Shown piece by piece: positions 1 through 13,639 of a stretch of 64,000 nt of DNA; the first letter of the stretch is position 1; every line of letters starts with the position of its first letter. A model generated the notes under the pieces. It did no database searches. It saw only the letters and a list, made by a program, of their open reading frames with translations, and was not told where the DNA came from. The position numbers and the translations under genes were made by a program. The stretch is from contig NZ_AOPO01000012.1 in NCBI RefSeq assembly GCF_000336575.1, positions 62,001 to 126,000 on the forward strand, read 5' to 3'. This DNA comes from Vreelandella titanicae BH1 (GTDB lineage Bacteria; Pseudomonadota; Gammaproteobacteria; Pseudomonadales; Halomonadaceae).

Positions 1-281
1 TATTACCCAAGGGAGGATTCCCTCAAGTGAAAAGTGCCACTATGCTGAATAGTATTACACTCCTAAGCATAGCGTGCCTTATGGCTGTCTGAACGGTTTC
101 TTATTCGCGGCATCGGCGTGGCATCCCCAAAGCTGTGATTTATCGCCCATAGCACTGGTGGTCTAAAGGGGAAGAGGCTGGTTGACACTTAACCCCTGCA
201 AGGGAGTGCTCGGTTGCGGTATCATCACTCCATCAACGGTTTAATCTGTGGTCGAAATGACACAACGGAGTAAGTGGGGCA

Positions 282-917
282 ATGGCGCAAGCTCAGTCGG
301 TGCATAAACAGCCATCACAGGAACAGTCAGCGCAAAAAGTGGTGATGCTGGACAATTATGACAGTTTCACGTTCAACATTGTCCAGTACCTGGGTGAGCT
401 TGGTGCCGAAGTCATCACTCACCTCAATGACGAAATCACCATTGAGCAGATCGAAATGCTGGCGCCGACACACCTGGTGGTATCGCCTGGGCCCTGCACT
501 CCCAACGAGGCGGGCATATCCATGACCGCCATCAAACACTTTGCAGGCAAGCTGCCTATTTTAGGCGTTTGCCTGGGCCATCAGGCGATTGGCCAAGTGT
601 ATGGTGGCAAGGTCGTGCACGCGCCACAGGTGATGCATGGTAAAACCTCCGCTGTGCTGCATGCTAACCAAGGCGTGTTTGAAGGGCTGGATAACCCGGT
701 TGAGGTTACCCGCTATCACTCCCTGGTGGTCGATAAAGCGAGCCTGCCTGACTGTTTACAAATCACTGCCTGGACAGGTGATGATGACGTAACCCCCGGT
801 TTAGTCATGGGGTTTCGTCACCGCGAGTTGGATATTGAAGGGGTGCAGTTTCACCCCGAGTCGATTCTTACCCGCCAAGGCCATGAGCTGTTGGCCAACT
901 TTTTAAAACGCGGCTGA
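282..917 (+). CDS. trpG: Anthranilate synthase component II (glutamine amidotransferase)
   Basis: This 211-residue class I glutamine amidotransferase supplies ammonia from glutamine to TrpE for making anthranilate in tryptophan synthesis. The sequence shows the N-terminal [10 protein letters not shown] motif, the nucleophile elbow GVCLGHQ and the FHPES motif holding the catalytic His and Glu. An extra N-terminal segment of about 20 residues precedes the usual start of the family, but the ATG has a good ribosome site (cggag), so I keep it. It heads a trpGDC cluster; trpE is not in the window. As in other bacteria, the subunit may also serve PabB for folate synthesis; that is inference, and a pabB lies at 14.4 kb. 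Confidence 0.93.
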   Translation: MAQAQSVHKQPSQEQSAQKVVMLDNYDSFTFNIVQYLGELGAEVITHLNDEITIEQIEMLAPTHLVVSPGPCTPNEAGISMTAIKHFAGKLPILGVCLGHQAIGQVYGGKVVHAPQVMHGKTSAVLHANQGVFEGLDNPVEVTRYHSLVVDKASLPDCLQITAWTGDDDVTPGLVMGFRHRELDIEGVQFHPESILTRQGHELLANFLKRG

Positions 918-954
918 TAGCCGGTTTCACACGCTTTTAGGGGCCCCTCTGCTC

Positions 955-1974
955 ATGCAAATGCGAGATGCGATTAATGCGGTGATGCGCCGCGAAGACC
1001 TCTCTTTCGATGCCATGCACGCTTTGATGCGTCAGATCATGACCGGCGATGCAAGCGATGCACAAATTGGTGGCCTGTTAGTAGGCCTCGCCATGAAAGG
1101 TGAAAGTGCCGAGGAAATTAGCGCCGCTGCTCAAGTAATGCGCGAGTTGATGAAGCGCGTTGAACTGAGTGCTGAAAACGTTGTGGACATTGTCGGCACC
1201 GGTGGCGATGGTGCCAACCTGTTTAACGTTTCCACCGCCGCCAGTTTTGTCGCCGCTGCTGCTGGTGCCCATGTGGCCAAACATGGCAACCGAAGCGTTT
1301 CATCTTCATCGGGTAGTGCGGATCTGTTCGATGTGGCGGGTATCTACCTGGATCTCAAGCCTGACCAGGTAGCGCGCTGTATCGAGCAGGTGGGTGTAGG
1401 CTTTATGTTTGCGCCTAATCATCATCCGGCCATGCGCTATGCCATTGGCCCCCGCCGTGAAATGGGCGTGCGCACGCTGTTTAATATTTTGGGCCCGTTG
1501 ACCAATCCTGCTGGTGCTCCCAATCAGGTACTGGGTGTTTACGCGCCGGAGCTGGTGCCGCTGATGGCGGAAGTGTTGCAAACCTTGGGTAGCCGCCACG
1601 TGATGGTCGTTCACTCCGAGGACGGCCTGGATGAGATATCTCTGGCCAGCCCCACCTTGGTAGCCGAGCTTAAAGCGGGTGAGATTACCCAGTACACTAT
1701 TACACCCGAAGAGCTGGGTATTGAGCGCCAAAGCTTGGCAACGCTGAAAGCCGCCAGCGCCGAAGACAGCCTGCGCTTGGTTAAGGCCGCGCTTTCCGGT
1801 GAAGGTGCCGCTGCCGATATGGTCGCGCTAAATGCAGGGGCCGCGCTCTACTGTTCGGGCGTCGCGGATACGTTAAAAGAGGGTGTGATGGTAGCCCAGG
1901 ACGCGCAAGCTTCTAAATTGCCGCTTGAGAAGCTTAGAGAGCTTTCGCACTTCACCAGCGTTTTTAAACAGTAA
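955..1974 (+). CDS. trpD: Anthranilate phosphoribosyltransferase
   Basis: The enzyme transfers a phosphoribosyl group from PRPP to anthranilate, the second step of the tryptophan branch. The 339-residue length is normal. The helical N-terminal domain is followed by the PRPP-binding glycine loop GTGGDGANLFN (about residue 80) and KHGNRSVSSSSGSAD (about residue 108), both hallmarks of the family. It starts 37 nt after trpG and stops 9 nt before trpC, so the three genes are probably co-transcribed. Nothing looks damaged or transferred. Confidence 0.95.
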   Translation: MQMRDAINAVMRREDLSFDAMHALMRQIMTGDASDAQIGGLLVGLAMKGESAEEISAAAQVMRELMKRVELSAENVVDIVGTGGDGANLFNVSTAASFVAAAAGAHVAKHGNRSVSSSSGSADLFDVAGIYLDLKPDQVARCIEQVGVGFMFAPNHHPAMRYAIGPRREMGVRTLFNILGPLTNPAGAPNQVLGVYAPELVPLMAEVLQTLGSRHVMVVHSEDGLDEISLASPTLVAELKAGEITQYTITPEELGIERQSLATLKAASAEDSLRLVKAALSGEGAAADMVALNAGAALYCSGVADTLKEGVMVAQDAQASKLPLEKLRELSHFTSVFKQ

Positions 1975-1983
1975 GAGACCACC

Positions 1984-2787
1984 ATGACTCAACAGGCAAC
2001 GCCGACTATTTTAACGCGCATTCTTGCTCGCAAAGACCAGGAAGTGGCAGAGCGCCGTCAGGCCGTTTCAGAGGCGGATTTGCTCGCGTTAGGAGAGCAG
2101 CAGAGCACCCCGCGTGGCTTTATTGAGGCGCTTAATACGCGCATCGCAACGGGTGATCCGGCGATTATCGCCGAGGTGAAAAAAGCCTCACCGTCAAAAG
2201 GCGTTATTCGCGAAGAATTTCACCCCTCGGATATCGCCAAAAGCTATGCCCAGGGCGGTGCTGCCTGTCTTTCTGTGCTTACCGACGCCGACTTTTTCCA
2301 GGGCCATGAAGACTATCTAATTGCCGCTCGGGACGTCTGCACGCTGCCGGTGATTCGCAAGGACTTTATCACCCATAGCTATCAGGTCTGTGAAGCGCGG
2401 GCGATTGGTTCTGACTGTATTCTGCTGATCGTTGCTGCCCTGGACGATGCACAGCTACGCGACCTGCACCAGCAGGCCAATCAATTGGGTATGGATGTGT
2501 TGGTCGAGGTACACGACGCCAACGAGCTTGAGCGTGCCCTGACACTGGATCTAAAGCTGGTCGGCATCAATAACCGTAATCTGCATACCTTTGAAACCAG
2601 CCTGAATACCACCCTGGATCTGCTGCCGCGCATTCCTGAGGGCGTCACGGTGATTACCGAATCGGGTATTCATACCCGCGATGACGTTGAGCTAATGCGT
2701 GACCACAATGTTAACGGCTTTCTGGTTGGCGAAGCTTTTATGCGCGAAAGTGATCCAGGCTTGGCGCTGAAAAGGCTGTTCTTTTAA
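1984..2787 (+). CDS. trpC: Indole-3-glycerol phosphate synthase
   Basis: This monofunctional 267-residue (beta/alpha)8-barrel enzyme closes the indole ring of carboxyphenylamino-deoxyribulose phosphate. The catalytic [10 protein letters not shown] strand is at about residues 63-72, RKDF near 120, the GINNRNL motif near 180 and the phosphate-binding ESGIHTRDD and [10 protein letters not shown] motifs near the end. It is not fused to TrpF, as in Pseudomonas and unlike E. coli. The coding end overlaps the 3' end of the convergent ydiJ-like gene by 4 nt, leaving no room for a separate terminator between them. Confidence 0.96.
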   Translation: MTQQATPTILTRILARKDQEVAERRQAVSEADLLALGEQQSTPRGFIEALNTRIATGDPAIIAEVKKASPSKGVIREEFHPSDIAKSYAQGGAACLSVLTDADFFQGHEDYLIAARDVCTLPVIRKDFITHSYQVCEARAIGSDCILLIVAALDDAQLRDLHQQANQLGMDVLVEVHDANELERALTLDLKLVGINNRNLHTFETSLNTTLDLLPRIPEGVTVITESGIHTRDDVELMRDHNVNGFLVGEAFMRESDPGLALKRLFF

Positions 2788-5700
2788 CTTGCTTGCTTTA
2801 GGCACACAAGCAGTGCCTGAAGCGGGTGCGGTAATGATTGTTCCGAGTAACGCTTCACTTGGCTACGGCAGGAATAGCCGGTGGCCAATAGCTTGCCTGT
2901 GTTTTCTTCGGCCTCCACCTGGGACTGCCACGACTGGGCGTAGATCGTTTTGGACGTAGCGGCATTGCGGGTTTCGTGGCCATAGGTGCCAGACATACCG
3001 CAGCAGCCGGTGGCCATCAGCTCAAGCTCTAACCCAAACGCCGCAAATACCTGCTGCCATGCTTTAGGGCTACCCGGTGCATTGGTTTTCTCGGTGCAGT
3101 GGGAGAGCAGCTTAAAGCCAGGGTCGGTTAGCTTAAGTTGGTTGGGCGCTAGCGTATTGATGCGGGTCGTGAGCCACTCCTGCAGCATCAGCACCTCCGG
3201 CACCGCCTCATTACCTAGCGCTTTGACGTACTCCTGGCGATAGGTGAGCGTCATCGCCGGGTCGATACCCACCAGGGGGATATCAAAGCGGGCCAAGGTG
3301 CGTAGCCGCTCGGCCTGCTTGGCGGCGGTACGTTCGAAGGCGCCCAAGAAACCCTGTACCTGGAGTGGCTTGCCGTTCGCCGAATAGGGCATCACAAACA
3401 CGCGTAGATTGAGGCGCGAGAGCAGTTCCACCACGTCCATCACCAGCTTGGCTTCAAAGTGGGTGGTGAAGGCATCCTGGACAATAATCACGCTATTGGC
3501 ACGCTGCTGTTCGGTTAACAGGGCCAGTGAGAGCGGTGTTGCCTCGGCAACGCCCCAGGCGTTCAGCTGCTTTTTAACACTGGCCCGTGAAAGCGCCGGG
3601 GAGTCGCTCATGCCCAGCGTACGGCGCATCAGTTGCTCTACCCAGCTCTGGCCAATCACTGCGTTATACAGCGGTGCGGCTTTGGCCAGGGTAGGCAGCA
3701 TAAACTCGGTGCCGCCAATCACGTAGTCGCGCAGCGGGCGCAGGTAACGGCCGTGGTAGACCTCCAAGAACTGGGAGCGGAACTGGGGAACGTTGACCTT
3801 GATCGGGCACTGACTCGCGCAGGACTTACACGCCAGGCAACCCGCCATGGCGTCATAAACTTCATGGGAGTAGTCGTGGTGCTGCTTGCGGCTTAGAGTA
3901 TTCGCCACCCGCAGCGGAAAGCGTTTAATAAAGCCCCAGCCGCCTTCGGCTTTTTTCTTGCGCGACTCCTCAACAACATCGATTCCCGCCTGGGTCTGCA
4001 GGCGCAGCCACTCGCGGATCAGGCTGGCGCGGCCTTTGGGCGAGTGGCGGCGATCCCGGGTGGCTTTCCACGACGGGCACATGGGGTCATCAAGGTCGTA
4101 GTTGTAGCAAGCGCCGTTACCGTTGCAGTACACCGCGGCGTCGTAGGCCTGCCAGGCGCGCTCATCGATGGTGCGGTCAAACTGGCCGCGCATGGGCACG
4201 CCATCCACCGTCAACAGATCGGGGTCGCTATCTTTGGCGATTAGCTCGCTGCTTTGAGGCTTACTCGCAGCGTCGGGCGAGGTGGAAATGCCCGCGGCCC
4301 CGGGCGGGTTAGAGAGAGGTGAGGCGATCTTGCCAGGGTTTAGCTGGTTATAGGGGTCAAAGGCGGCTTTTACCCGCTGTAGGCTGGGATAAAGCTCACC
4401 AAAGAATTTAGGTGAATACTCCGAGCGCACGCCCTTACCGTGTTCGCCCCACAGCAGGCCGCCATATTTCTGGGTCAGCGCCGCCACTTCATCGGACACC
4501 GCGCGAATCAGTTTTTCCTGTTCGGGATCTTTCATATCGATGGCGGGGCGCACGTGCAGTACACCGGCGTCGACATGGCCAAACATCCCGTAGGCGAGCC
4601 CTCTGGCATCCAGCGCGGCGCGGAACTCGGTGATAAAGTCCGCCAAGTGCTCCGGCGGCACGGCGGTATCTTCCACAAACGGAATGGGCCGCTTCTCGCC
4701 CTGCACATTGCCGAGCAAACCCACCGAGCGCTTGCGCATGGCGTAGACTTTCTGGATCTGCCCGCGCCCCTCGGCCAAGGTGTAGCCTAGGCGCTCAACG
4801 GTGGTGTCTTGGCTTAGGTGGTCGGTGAAGGCGCGAACCCGCTTGGCGAGGGCGCTCTCATCGTCGTCATTAAATTCGATCAGGTTAATGCCACGAATCG
4901 CCGTGTTAGCGGTCGCCGGGAAGAACTCCGCCACGCTGTCCCAGACGAAGTCCTCCATGGCCAACTGCAGCACGGTGTCGTCGATGGTCTCTATGGAAGT
5001 AGGGCGCAGCGCCTGCGGCTGGTTTTGTGAAGTGCTAGCGGCCATCAGCGCTTTGGCATCCCGCAGTGCATCCATAAAACTGGTGTAGCGCACATTGACC
5101 AGAGTGGAGTGCTTGGGAATCGGCAGCACATTCAACACCGCCTCGTTCAAAAAGCCCAGCGAGCCTTCCGAGCCGCACAGCAGGCTGTTAAGGTTGAGCT
5201 GCCCCTCGCTATCGCGCAGGTGGGCCAAATCGTAGCCGGTCAAGCAACGGTTGAGCGGCGGGAACTTGGCTGCAATCAATTCGCGCTGTTGGTCGATGAT
5301 ATTGGCGGCGGTGGCATGTACGCGGCCCAGAATACCTTCCTGCTGGCACTCAGCCTGCTCTTCGTCCGATGTTAAAGCGCGGCTGTGCAGGTGCTTTCCA
5401 CCGATCAAAATGGTATCGAGCTCCAGCACATGATCACGGGTTTTGCCGTATTCGCAGCTACCCTGGCCGCTGGCATCGGTAGAGATCATGCCGCCTATAG
5501 TGGCGCGGTTGGAGGTCGAAAGCTCCGGGGCGAAAAACAGCCCATGGGGTTTGAGCGCGGCGTTTAATTGATCTTTCACCACCCCCGCCTGAACGCGCAC
5601 CCGCCGTGCTTCCACATCGATCTCTAGGATCTGATTCATATGGCGGGAGACATCCACCACAATGCCATCGGTGAGCGACTGACCGTTGGTGCCGGTGCCG

Positions 5701-5969
5701 CCGCCTCTGGGCGTTAATACAATGCTGCGGTGAGTGCTTTGCGCGGCCAACCGGGTAAGGCGCTCTAGGTCTTCGGCATGCTTGGGGTAGACCGCCGCCT
5801 GGGGCAGGCGCTGGTAAATTGAGTTATCCGTCGCCAGCACCGTGCGGTTGGCGTAATCGGGAGCAATTTCGCCTTCAAAACCGCGCGTTTTAAGAGCCTG
5901 TAAAAAACGTACATACTCATTGCCCAAGCGTGCGAACGGGGCGGTACGGGTGTCCAAGGATGCAATCAT
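2784..5969 (-). CDS. ydiJ: YdiJ-type FAD-linked oxidase with Fe-S domain (probable D-2-hydroxyglutarate dehydrogenase)
   Basis: This 1061-residue fusion protein oxidises a D-2-hydroxy acid; characterised YdiJ relatives act on D-2-hydroxyglutarate. The N-terminal part is a PCMH-type FAD domain ([14 protein letters not shown] near residue 85, [16 protein letters not shown] near 145). An FAD-oxidase C-terminal domain follows with [12 protein letters not shown] and [11 protein letters not shown]. The last third holds Fe-S ligands: [13 protein letters not shown] near residue 710 and a CCG-type element, [14 protein letters not shown], near 990. Electrons probably pass to the quinone pool. The gene is convergent with trpC. 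The exact substrate cannot be read from sequence. Confidence 0.85.
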   Translation of the reverse strand: MIASLDTRTAPFARLGNEYVRFLQALKTRGFEGEIAPDYANRTVLATDNSIYQRLPQAAVYPKHAEDLERLTRLAAQSTHRSIVLTPRGGGTGTNGQSLTDGIVVDVSRHMNQILEIDVEARRVRVQAGVVKDQLNAALKPHGLFFAPELSTSNRATIGGMISTDASGQGSCEYGKTRDHVLELDTILIGGKHLHSRALTSDEEQAECQQEGILGRVHATAANIIDQQRELIAAKFPPLNRCLTGYDLAHLRDSEGQLNLNSLLCGSEGSLGFLNEAVLNVLPIPKHSTLVNVRYTSFMDALRDAKALMAASTSQNQPQALRPTSIETIDDTVLQLAMEDFVWDSVAEFFPATANTAIRGINLIEFNDDDESALAKRVRAFTDHLSQDTTVERLGYTLAEGRGQIQKVYAMRKRSVGLLGNVQGEKRPIPFVEDTAVPPEHLADFITEFRAALDARGLAYGMFGHVDAGVLHVRPAIDMKDPEQEKLIRAVSDEVAALTQKYGGLLWGEHGKGVRSEYSPKFFGELYPSLQRVKAAFDPYNQLNPGKIASPLSNPPGAAGISTSPDAASKPQSSELIAKDSDPDLLTVDGVPMRGQFDRTIDERAWQAYDAAVYCNGNGACYNYDLDDPMCPSWKATRDRRHSPKGRASLIREWLRLQTQAGIDVVEESRKKKAEGGWGFIKRFPLRVANTLSRKQHHDYSHEVYDAMAGCLACKSCASQCPIKVNVPQFRSQFLEVYHGRYLRPLRDYVIGGTEFMLPTLAKAAPLYNAVIGQSWVEQLMRRTLGMSDSPALSRASVKKQLNAWGVAEATPLSLALLTEQQRANSVIIVQDAFTTHFEAKLVMDVVELLSRLNLRVFVMPYSANGKPLQVQGFLGAFERTAAKQAERLRTLARFDIPLVGIDPAMTLTYRQEYVKALGNEAVPEVLMLQEWLTTRINTLAPNQLKLTDPGFKLLSHCTEKTNAPGSPKAWQQVFAAFGLELELMATGCCGMSGTYGHETRNAATSKTIYAQSWQSQVEAEENTGKLLATGYSCRSQVKRYSEQSLPHPLQALLVCLKQAS

Positions 5970-6059
5970 AGTTGATCAAGCCGTCAGTGCCGGGGGCGCA
6001 ATAAAAGAAGACCGCTACTTTACCGCAGCGGCTGCCTCGCTGCATCTCACTGTAGCGCT

Positions 6060-6650
6060 TTACTCTGCTCCCAGGGCCTCTTTTACCAGCGCTAATGAGG
6101 CATCCGACATCGGTAGCTTCAAGGCTAGTGCATGGGCGCGGGGTGACATTTTACGCCAGGTCATCTGCACAATGCGCACCATATGGTCGTGCTCGATCTT
6201 GCGCGAGAAATCGGCAAAGTAGTTCTCTAGAAACACCAGGCAGGCGCAATCTTCCAGCGCTTGTACATCGGGGTCGCGGCCCAGGCCTTTCTTGCCGATA
6301 ATCGTTGCGGCTCGGGCGGCATCTTCGTCTGCATAGCCTGCGTCGCGCATTAGCTGGGCGGTGGTATCGCCTGCGCGCTTGCCCTGGTCGCGTCGCCAGG
6401 TTAAGTAGCCTACGCGCCCTTCGGGGTACTCCTCACGCGGCACTAACCAGCGCTGTAAGTGCTGGGCGCGTACGGCTAAGCGCAGCACCTCATCTGGAGC
6501 GTCATGCACGCGGTCTAGCCAGTCGCTCATGCGCTGGGCATAAGCCAGTTCCTGGGGCATGGATGTGCCATCGGCAAGCGTCGTGGAGCGCGGGTCTTCG
6601 GCATGCAGGGCATCGATGGCGATGAGCGTTTGATCAAAAGCGGTAGGCAT
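6060..6650 (-). CDS. DUF4202 family protein
   Basis: The 196-residue soluble protein matches the DUF4202 family in overall pattern: an N-terminal IDALHAEDP segment, a histidine-containing RAQHLQRWLVPREEYPEGRVGYLTWRR-like stretch (read in pieces near residues 62-88) and a C-terminal DHMVRIVQMTWRKMSP helix. The scattered His, Glu and Asp residues resemble an HD-like metal hydrolase fold, but that is only inference. No signal peptide or membrane segment is visible. It lies 90 nt upstream of the ydiJ-like gene on the same strand and may share its transcript. Function is unknown. Confidence 0.7.
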   Translation of the reverse strand: MPTAFDQTLIAIDALHAEDPRSTTLADGTSMPQELAYAQRMSDWLDRVHDAPDEVLRLAVRAQHLQRWLVPREEYPEGRVGYLTWRRDQGKRAGDTTAQLMRDAGYADEDAARAATIIGKKGLGRDPDVQALEDCACLVFLENYFADFSRKIEHDHMVRIVQMTWRKMSPRAHALALKLPMSDASLALVKEALGAE

Positions 6651-6753
6651 AGCAGCGTTGCTCGGCTAAAAATGATGCTAATAGGTTGCCGAGAAACCGT
6701 GCGAATCACAACTGCTGTATGGGAGGGGAGGTTATGAAAGGCGGTAAAGCGCA

Positions 6754-6780
6754 GCGCCCGCTGCTAAGCACAGCGGACGC
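6754..6780 (-). terminator. Hairpin after the symporter gene
   Basis: Arms at 6754-6763 and 6771-6780 form a 10-bp stem with one G-U pair and a 7-nt loop, 33 nt beyond the stop of the minus-strand symporter gene. The minus-strand tail is only weakly U-rich, so termination efficiency is uncertain. Confidence 0.45.
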
Positions 6781-6812
6781 CTTTTCATACGCTATAAATG
6801 CTAGCGTTAAAG

Positions 6813-8060
6813 TTAGCGACGGTTGTAGATTTCTTCGTTGAGCTCACCCTCGCTTTTACCTACCAGCGTGGTGACCATTAAATCGCCCGCGACGTTGACG
6901 CTGGTGCGTGCCATATCAAGGATCCTATCAATCCCCGCGACCACGGCGATAGCTTCCAGCGGCAGACCAACCTGGGCCATCACAATCGAGAGCATAATCA
7001 GGCCAGCGCCTGGTACGCCTGCGGTACCAATGGAGGCCAGCGTGCCGGTGGCGACAATCATGCCGTAATCCATCATGCTCAAATCAGTGCCAGTCATTTG
7101 GGCGATGAATAGCACGACCACGCCCTGGTAAAGCGCGGTGCCATCCATATTGATGGTGGCGCCTACCGGTAACACAAACCCTGAAACCCCTTCGGAAACG
7201 CCCAGGTTCTTCTGCGCGCAACGTATAGAGACCGGCAGGGTGCCCGCAGAAGAAGCGGACGAGAACGCCACAACAATAGCGTCCAGACTGCCCTGCAAAT
7301 AGCGCATGGGGTTTAGCCGCCCCAGTAGCGAGATCAAACCCGAGTAGATCACCAGCACGTGAAGAATGCTGGCCAGGTACGCCACGCCAATCAACTTGGC
7401 CAGCGGCAGCAATATCTCTAAACCGTACTGTCCGGAGACGTGGGCGATTAAGCCAAATACGCCGAAGGGCGCAAACGCCATCACAATGCCAGTGAGCTTG
7501 TACATTGCCTCGGCAAAGCTATCGAAGACCTTCATGACCGGCTCGCCTTTATCGCCGATCAACGTCAGCGAAATACCTAAACCAATGGCAAACACAATGA
7601 TCTGCATAATGTTGCCGTTGGCCAGGGCGTCCAACGGGTTACGCGGCACTAAGTTAACCAGAATAGAGACCAGCGATGGCGCTTCGTTAGCGGCCACTTC
7701 AGAGTCAAAACTTAAATCAACGCCCACGCCCGGCTGCAGCAGGGTGGAAAGTACCAGACCAATGGAGATAGCAAAGGCGGTGGTGACCAAATAGAGCGTA
7801 ATGGTACGCGCGCCAATACGACCCATTTTCTGGGGGTCGCGCATTGAGGTAATACCCACCACCAGAGTGGAAAACACTAGTGGCACAATCAGCATCATAA
7901 TGGCGTTAATAAAAATATCGCCCAGCGGTTTAAACACGCTGGCGGTCTCACCTAATAGCGCGCCTGCCAAAATACCCAACGCCAAGCCGGCGAGAATCTT
8001 CTTCCATAGGGCAATTCGTCGCCACCAGGCAAACTTTCCTTGCTGTGCTGTCTCCTGCAC
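6813..8060 (-). CDS. Dicarboxylate/amino acid:cation symporter (DAACS family)
   Basis: This 415-residue inner-membrane transporter of the GltP/DctA fold brings acidic amino acids or C4-dicarboxylates into the cell with Na+ or H+. The family signatures are clear: a serine-rich re-entrant loop (SSASSAGTLPVS, about residue 265), NMDGTALYQG (about residue 305) in the cation site, and DRILDMARTSVNVAGD (about residue 370) in the substrate site. Membrane segments fill the chain from about residue 18. The ATG is preceded by gcaggagaag-like purines. A perfect palindrome lies 41-59 nt upstream. Glutamate/aspartate versus succinate cannot be decided from sequence. Confidence 0.88.
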   Translation of the reverse strand: MQETAQQGKFAWWRRIALWKKILAGLALGILAGALLGETASVFKPLGDIFINAIMMLIVPLVFSTLVVGITSMRDPQKMGRIGARTITLYLVTTAFAISIGLVLSTLLQPGVGVDLSFDSEVAANEAPSLVSILVNLVPRNPLDALANGNIMQIIVFAIGLGISLTLIGDKGEPVMKVFDSFAEAMYKLTGIVMAFAPFGVFGLIAHVSGQYGLEILLPLAKLIGVAYLASILHVLVIYSGLISLLGRLNPMRYLQGSLDAIVVAFSSASSAGTLPVSIRCAQKNLGVSEGVSGFVLPVGATINMDGTALYQGVVVLFIAQMTGTDLSMMDYGMIVATGTLASIGTAGVPGAGLIMLSIVMAQVGLPLEAIAVVAGIDRILDMARTSVNVAGDLMVTTLVGKSEGELNEEIYNRR

Positions 8061-8100
8061 TGCGCTTCTCCTGTCAAAAGTGTTAAAACCTATTATTTAT

Positions 8101-8119
8101 CGATTCGTTAGACGAATCG
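8101..8119. promoter_or_regulatory. Perfect 8-bp inverted repeat, candidate operator
   Basis: cgattcgt-tag-acgaatcg is a perfect inverted repeat with a 3-nt centre, 41-59 nt upstream of the symporter start codon. The size suits a dimeric repressor site. Which protein binds it is unknown; no adjacent regulator gene is present. Confidence 0.4.
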
Positions 8120-8408
8120 GCGGGCACTCTATCACTTTTGGCTAACGGGCTGGGATGGATATGCCGAGTGGTCATAGCACATACAGTCGATTCGATAACT
8201 GAACCTTGCTTAGCGATAGTGCAAACTTATTACGTGCCGCTACCTTCTAGCAGCGCTATGCGCTGCATTCGCGGGTGCGCCGTAGGCTTACCACGCGCTA
8301 CTGGAGTGTGGCGTTAGCTAGTACTGACTTCTCTGGTGCTGGAGCCTTTTAGCGTAGCTAAACGTGCGTCTGGTGATACCGGCCATAGCTCCTCGCCGCG
8401 CTTTTGCC

Positions 8409-10559
<2,151 letters not shown>

Positions 10560-10698
10560 AAATGTTTTCCTTAGTGAGCGGGCAGTGGCGCCGCCAAGTT
10601 AAAACCGGGTATAAATCATTCAAGTAGACGCAGCTTTGAAGCGAAGTAGAAAAGAAAGTTCAGTACGGAAGAGTGGACGCAAAACAGTTGCTTATTAT

Positions 10699-10715
10699 TT
10701 GCACGGTTTGTGCAA
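10699..10715. promoter_or_regulatory. Inverted repeat upstream of the AI-2E family permease
   Basis: ttgcac-ggttt-gtgcaa is a 6-bp perfect inverted repeat ending 48 nt before the permease start codon. It could be an operator. No regulator is adjacent and the size is modest, so chance remains possible. Confidence 0.3.
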
Positions 10716-10763
10716 TACGCCGAATGCAGCCATCATATATGGACAACAAGCTAGGGATGGATT

Positions 10764-11867
10764 ATGTCGAACTTGTCGGACGAGGATTACCGCAGTATTC
10801 CCCTCAATGCCACCTTGGCACTCGCTGCGTTGGTAGTGATCATCGCTGGAATGAAAGCAGGTGCTGATTTGTTAGTGCCGTTGCTGCTCGCGATATTTAT
10901 CGCAGTAGTGTGTACTTCACCGGTGCAGTGGCTGCATCGCTGTGGCTTAAGCATGCGAATGTCGGCATTTCTAACATTGATGGTATTGCTGGCGTTTATA
11001 TCGCTGATTGGCCTGCTGGTGGTCAATAGCTTCAGTACCTTCGTGGCAGCGTTGCCGGAAATTGAGTCGCGGCTTTATGAACAGTATTGGAATTTACTTA
11101 ATGCGCTCTCTTCACGCGGGCTAGCAATTAATCCCGACCAGATTAACTCGCTGTTTGAAATGGAGGATGAGGGCTCTTGGATGCCTGCCTTACTGGGTCA
11201 GCTAGGCAACCTCTTTATGCAGGGCATCATTGTTGGACTGCTGGTTATATTCATGCTGTTCGAGACGTTGAACGTGCGCGATAAAATTTCCCGCGCACTG
11301 GAAAATCCGGCGCCTAGCTTGAAGCGTTTTAGTGAGTTCAGCTTAACGCTGAAGCGCTATCTAGCCGTAAAAACCATGATTAGCCTGGCCACTGGGGCGC
11401 TGGTATGGCTCTCTTGCATGATTGTAGGCGTGGATTTTCCGCTGTTGTGGGGCGTGTTGGCCTTTGCACTCAACTTTATTCCCAATATTGGCTCCGCGCT
11501 GGCGGCGATCCCCCCCGTGTTGTTGCTGTTGGTCGCCCAAGACGGCGGTGCTTTTCAGGCGTTACTGCTAGCCTCTGCTTATTTGGTCATCAACTTTGTG
11601 CTCGGCAATCTGATTGAACCGCGGGTAATGGGGCAGGCGTTGGGGCTTTCTACATTTGTGGCGTTTTTATCGCTGGTGGTATGGGGGTGGATCTTTGGTG
11701 CGGCGGGGATGCTACTTTCGGTGGTACTAACGATGACGTTGAAGATCGCGCTTGATAGTCACCCACAAACACGGTGGATCGCTAGGCTGTTAGGGCCTGG
11801 AAGGCGTCGTGTAAAAGATATTCGGGTAAGCGATGCGAGTCTGCCGCCGTGGAAACGCAAAAATTAG
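10764..11867 (+). CDS. AI-2E family transporter (PerM-like membrane protein)
   Basis: The 367-residue protein has the paired N-terminal membrane helices (about residues 15-45 and 60-85), a soluble segment with amphipathic helices, and a C-terminal bundle including LWGVLAFALNFIPNIGSALAAIPP and the family motif NLIEPRVMGQALGLS (about residue 285). Members range from autoinducer-2 exporters (TqsA) to Na+/H+ antiporters in halophiles, so the substrate is not settled by membership. In a halophile a cation role is plausible, but that is inference. The ATG has agggatgg upstream. The gene is convergent with trxA. Confidence 0.82.
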   Translation: MSNLSDEDYRSIPLNATLALAALVVIIAGMKAGADLLVPLLLAIFIAVVCTSPVQWLHRCGLSMRMSAFLTLMVLLAFISLIGLLVVNSFSTFVAALPEIESRLYEQYWNLLNALSSRGLAINPDQINSLFEMEDEGSWMPALLGQLGNLFMQGIIVGLLVIFMLFETLNVRDKISRALENPAPSLKRFSEFSLTLKRYLAVKTMISLATGALVWLSCMIVGVDFPLLWGVLAFALNFIPNIGSALAAIPPVLLLLVAQDGGAFQALLLASAYLVINFVLGNLIEPRVMGQALGLSTFVAFLSLVVWGWIFGAAGMLLSVVLTMTLKIALDSHPQTRWIARLLGPGRRRVKDIRVSDASLPPWKRKN

Positions 11868-11893
11868 GCAGGAAATTTAGCGAAGGCGTGTTA

Positions 11894-11912
11894 CCGCCGA
11901 CAGAGTCGGCGG
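11894..11912. terminator. Hairpin between convergent permease gene and trxA
   Basis: ccgccgac-aga-gtcggcgg is an 8-bp GC-rich stem with a triloop in the 68-bp convergent spacer. It lacks a strong U-run on either strand, so it may act as a weak bidirectional terminator or 3'-end stabiliser. Confidence 0.4.
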
Positions 11913-11935
11913 CTATTACAAGTGCTACACATTCA

Positions 11936-12259
11936 TCAGGCGTTTTGTTCGATGAACTGCGTCAGTTGTGACTTAGATTGTGCGCCAACAAGTGAAGCGA
12001 CTTTGGTGCCAGATTTAAACAGCATGACGGTAGGTACACCGCGGACGCCTTGCTCGGCAGCAATTTCTGGTGCGTCGTCTACATTGACACTAACAACTTT
12101 CAGGCTTTCCTGACGTTCTGCAGCTACTTCATCAACGACCGGGGCCATGACCTTGCATGGGCCACACCAAGGCGCCCAGAACTTCATTAGCACAGGCTGT
12201 TCAGCGTTGAGGACTTCTTGCTCAAAATTGGCGTTGGTGACATCAACATTATTAGCCAT
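11936..12259 (-). CDS. trxA: Thioredoxin 1
   Basis: This 107-residue cytoplasmic disulfide reductase is kept reduced by thioredoxin reductase and serves ribonucleotide reductase, PAPS reductase and other partners. The redox-active WCGPCK is at about residues 31-36, the cis-proline loop GVRGVPTVMLFK follows at about 73, and the length is standard. Its location 1.4 kb from cysH may be meaningful, because CysH uses thioredoxin as reductant, although the two are not in one operon. Confidence 0.96.
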   Translation of the reverse strand: MANNVDVTNANFEQEVLNAEQPVLMKFWAPWCGPCKVMAPVVDEVAAERQESLKVVSVNVDDAPEIAAEQGVRGVPTVMLFKSGTKVASLVGAQSKSQLTQFIEQNA

Positions 12260-13625
<1,366 letters not shown>

Positions 13626-13639
13626 CCCGCAGTGTGGAG

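Noticed and set aside
182..225. TTGACA and TATCAT upstream of trpG as a promoter
   Set aside because: The two boxes are 32 bp apart, far beyond the 16-18 bp a sigma-70 promoter needs.
1..281. Tryptophan attenuator leader peptide before trpG
   Set aside because: Short ORFs in this stretch contain no run of Trp codons, and no paired 1:2/3:4 hairpins with a U-run are visible.
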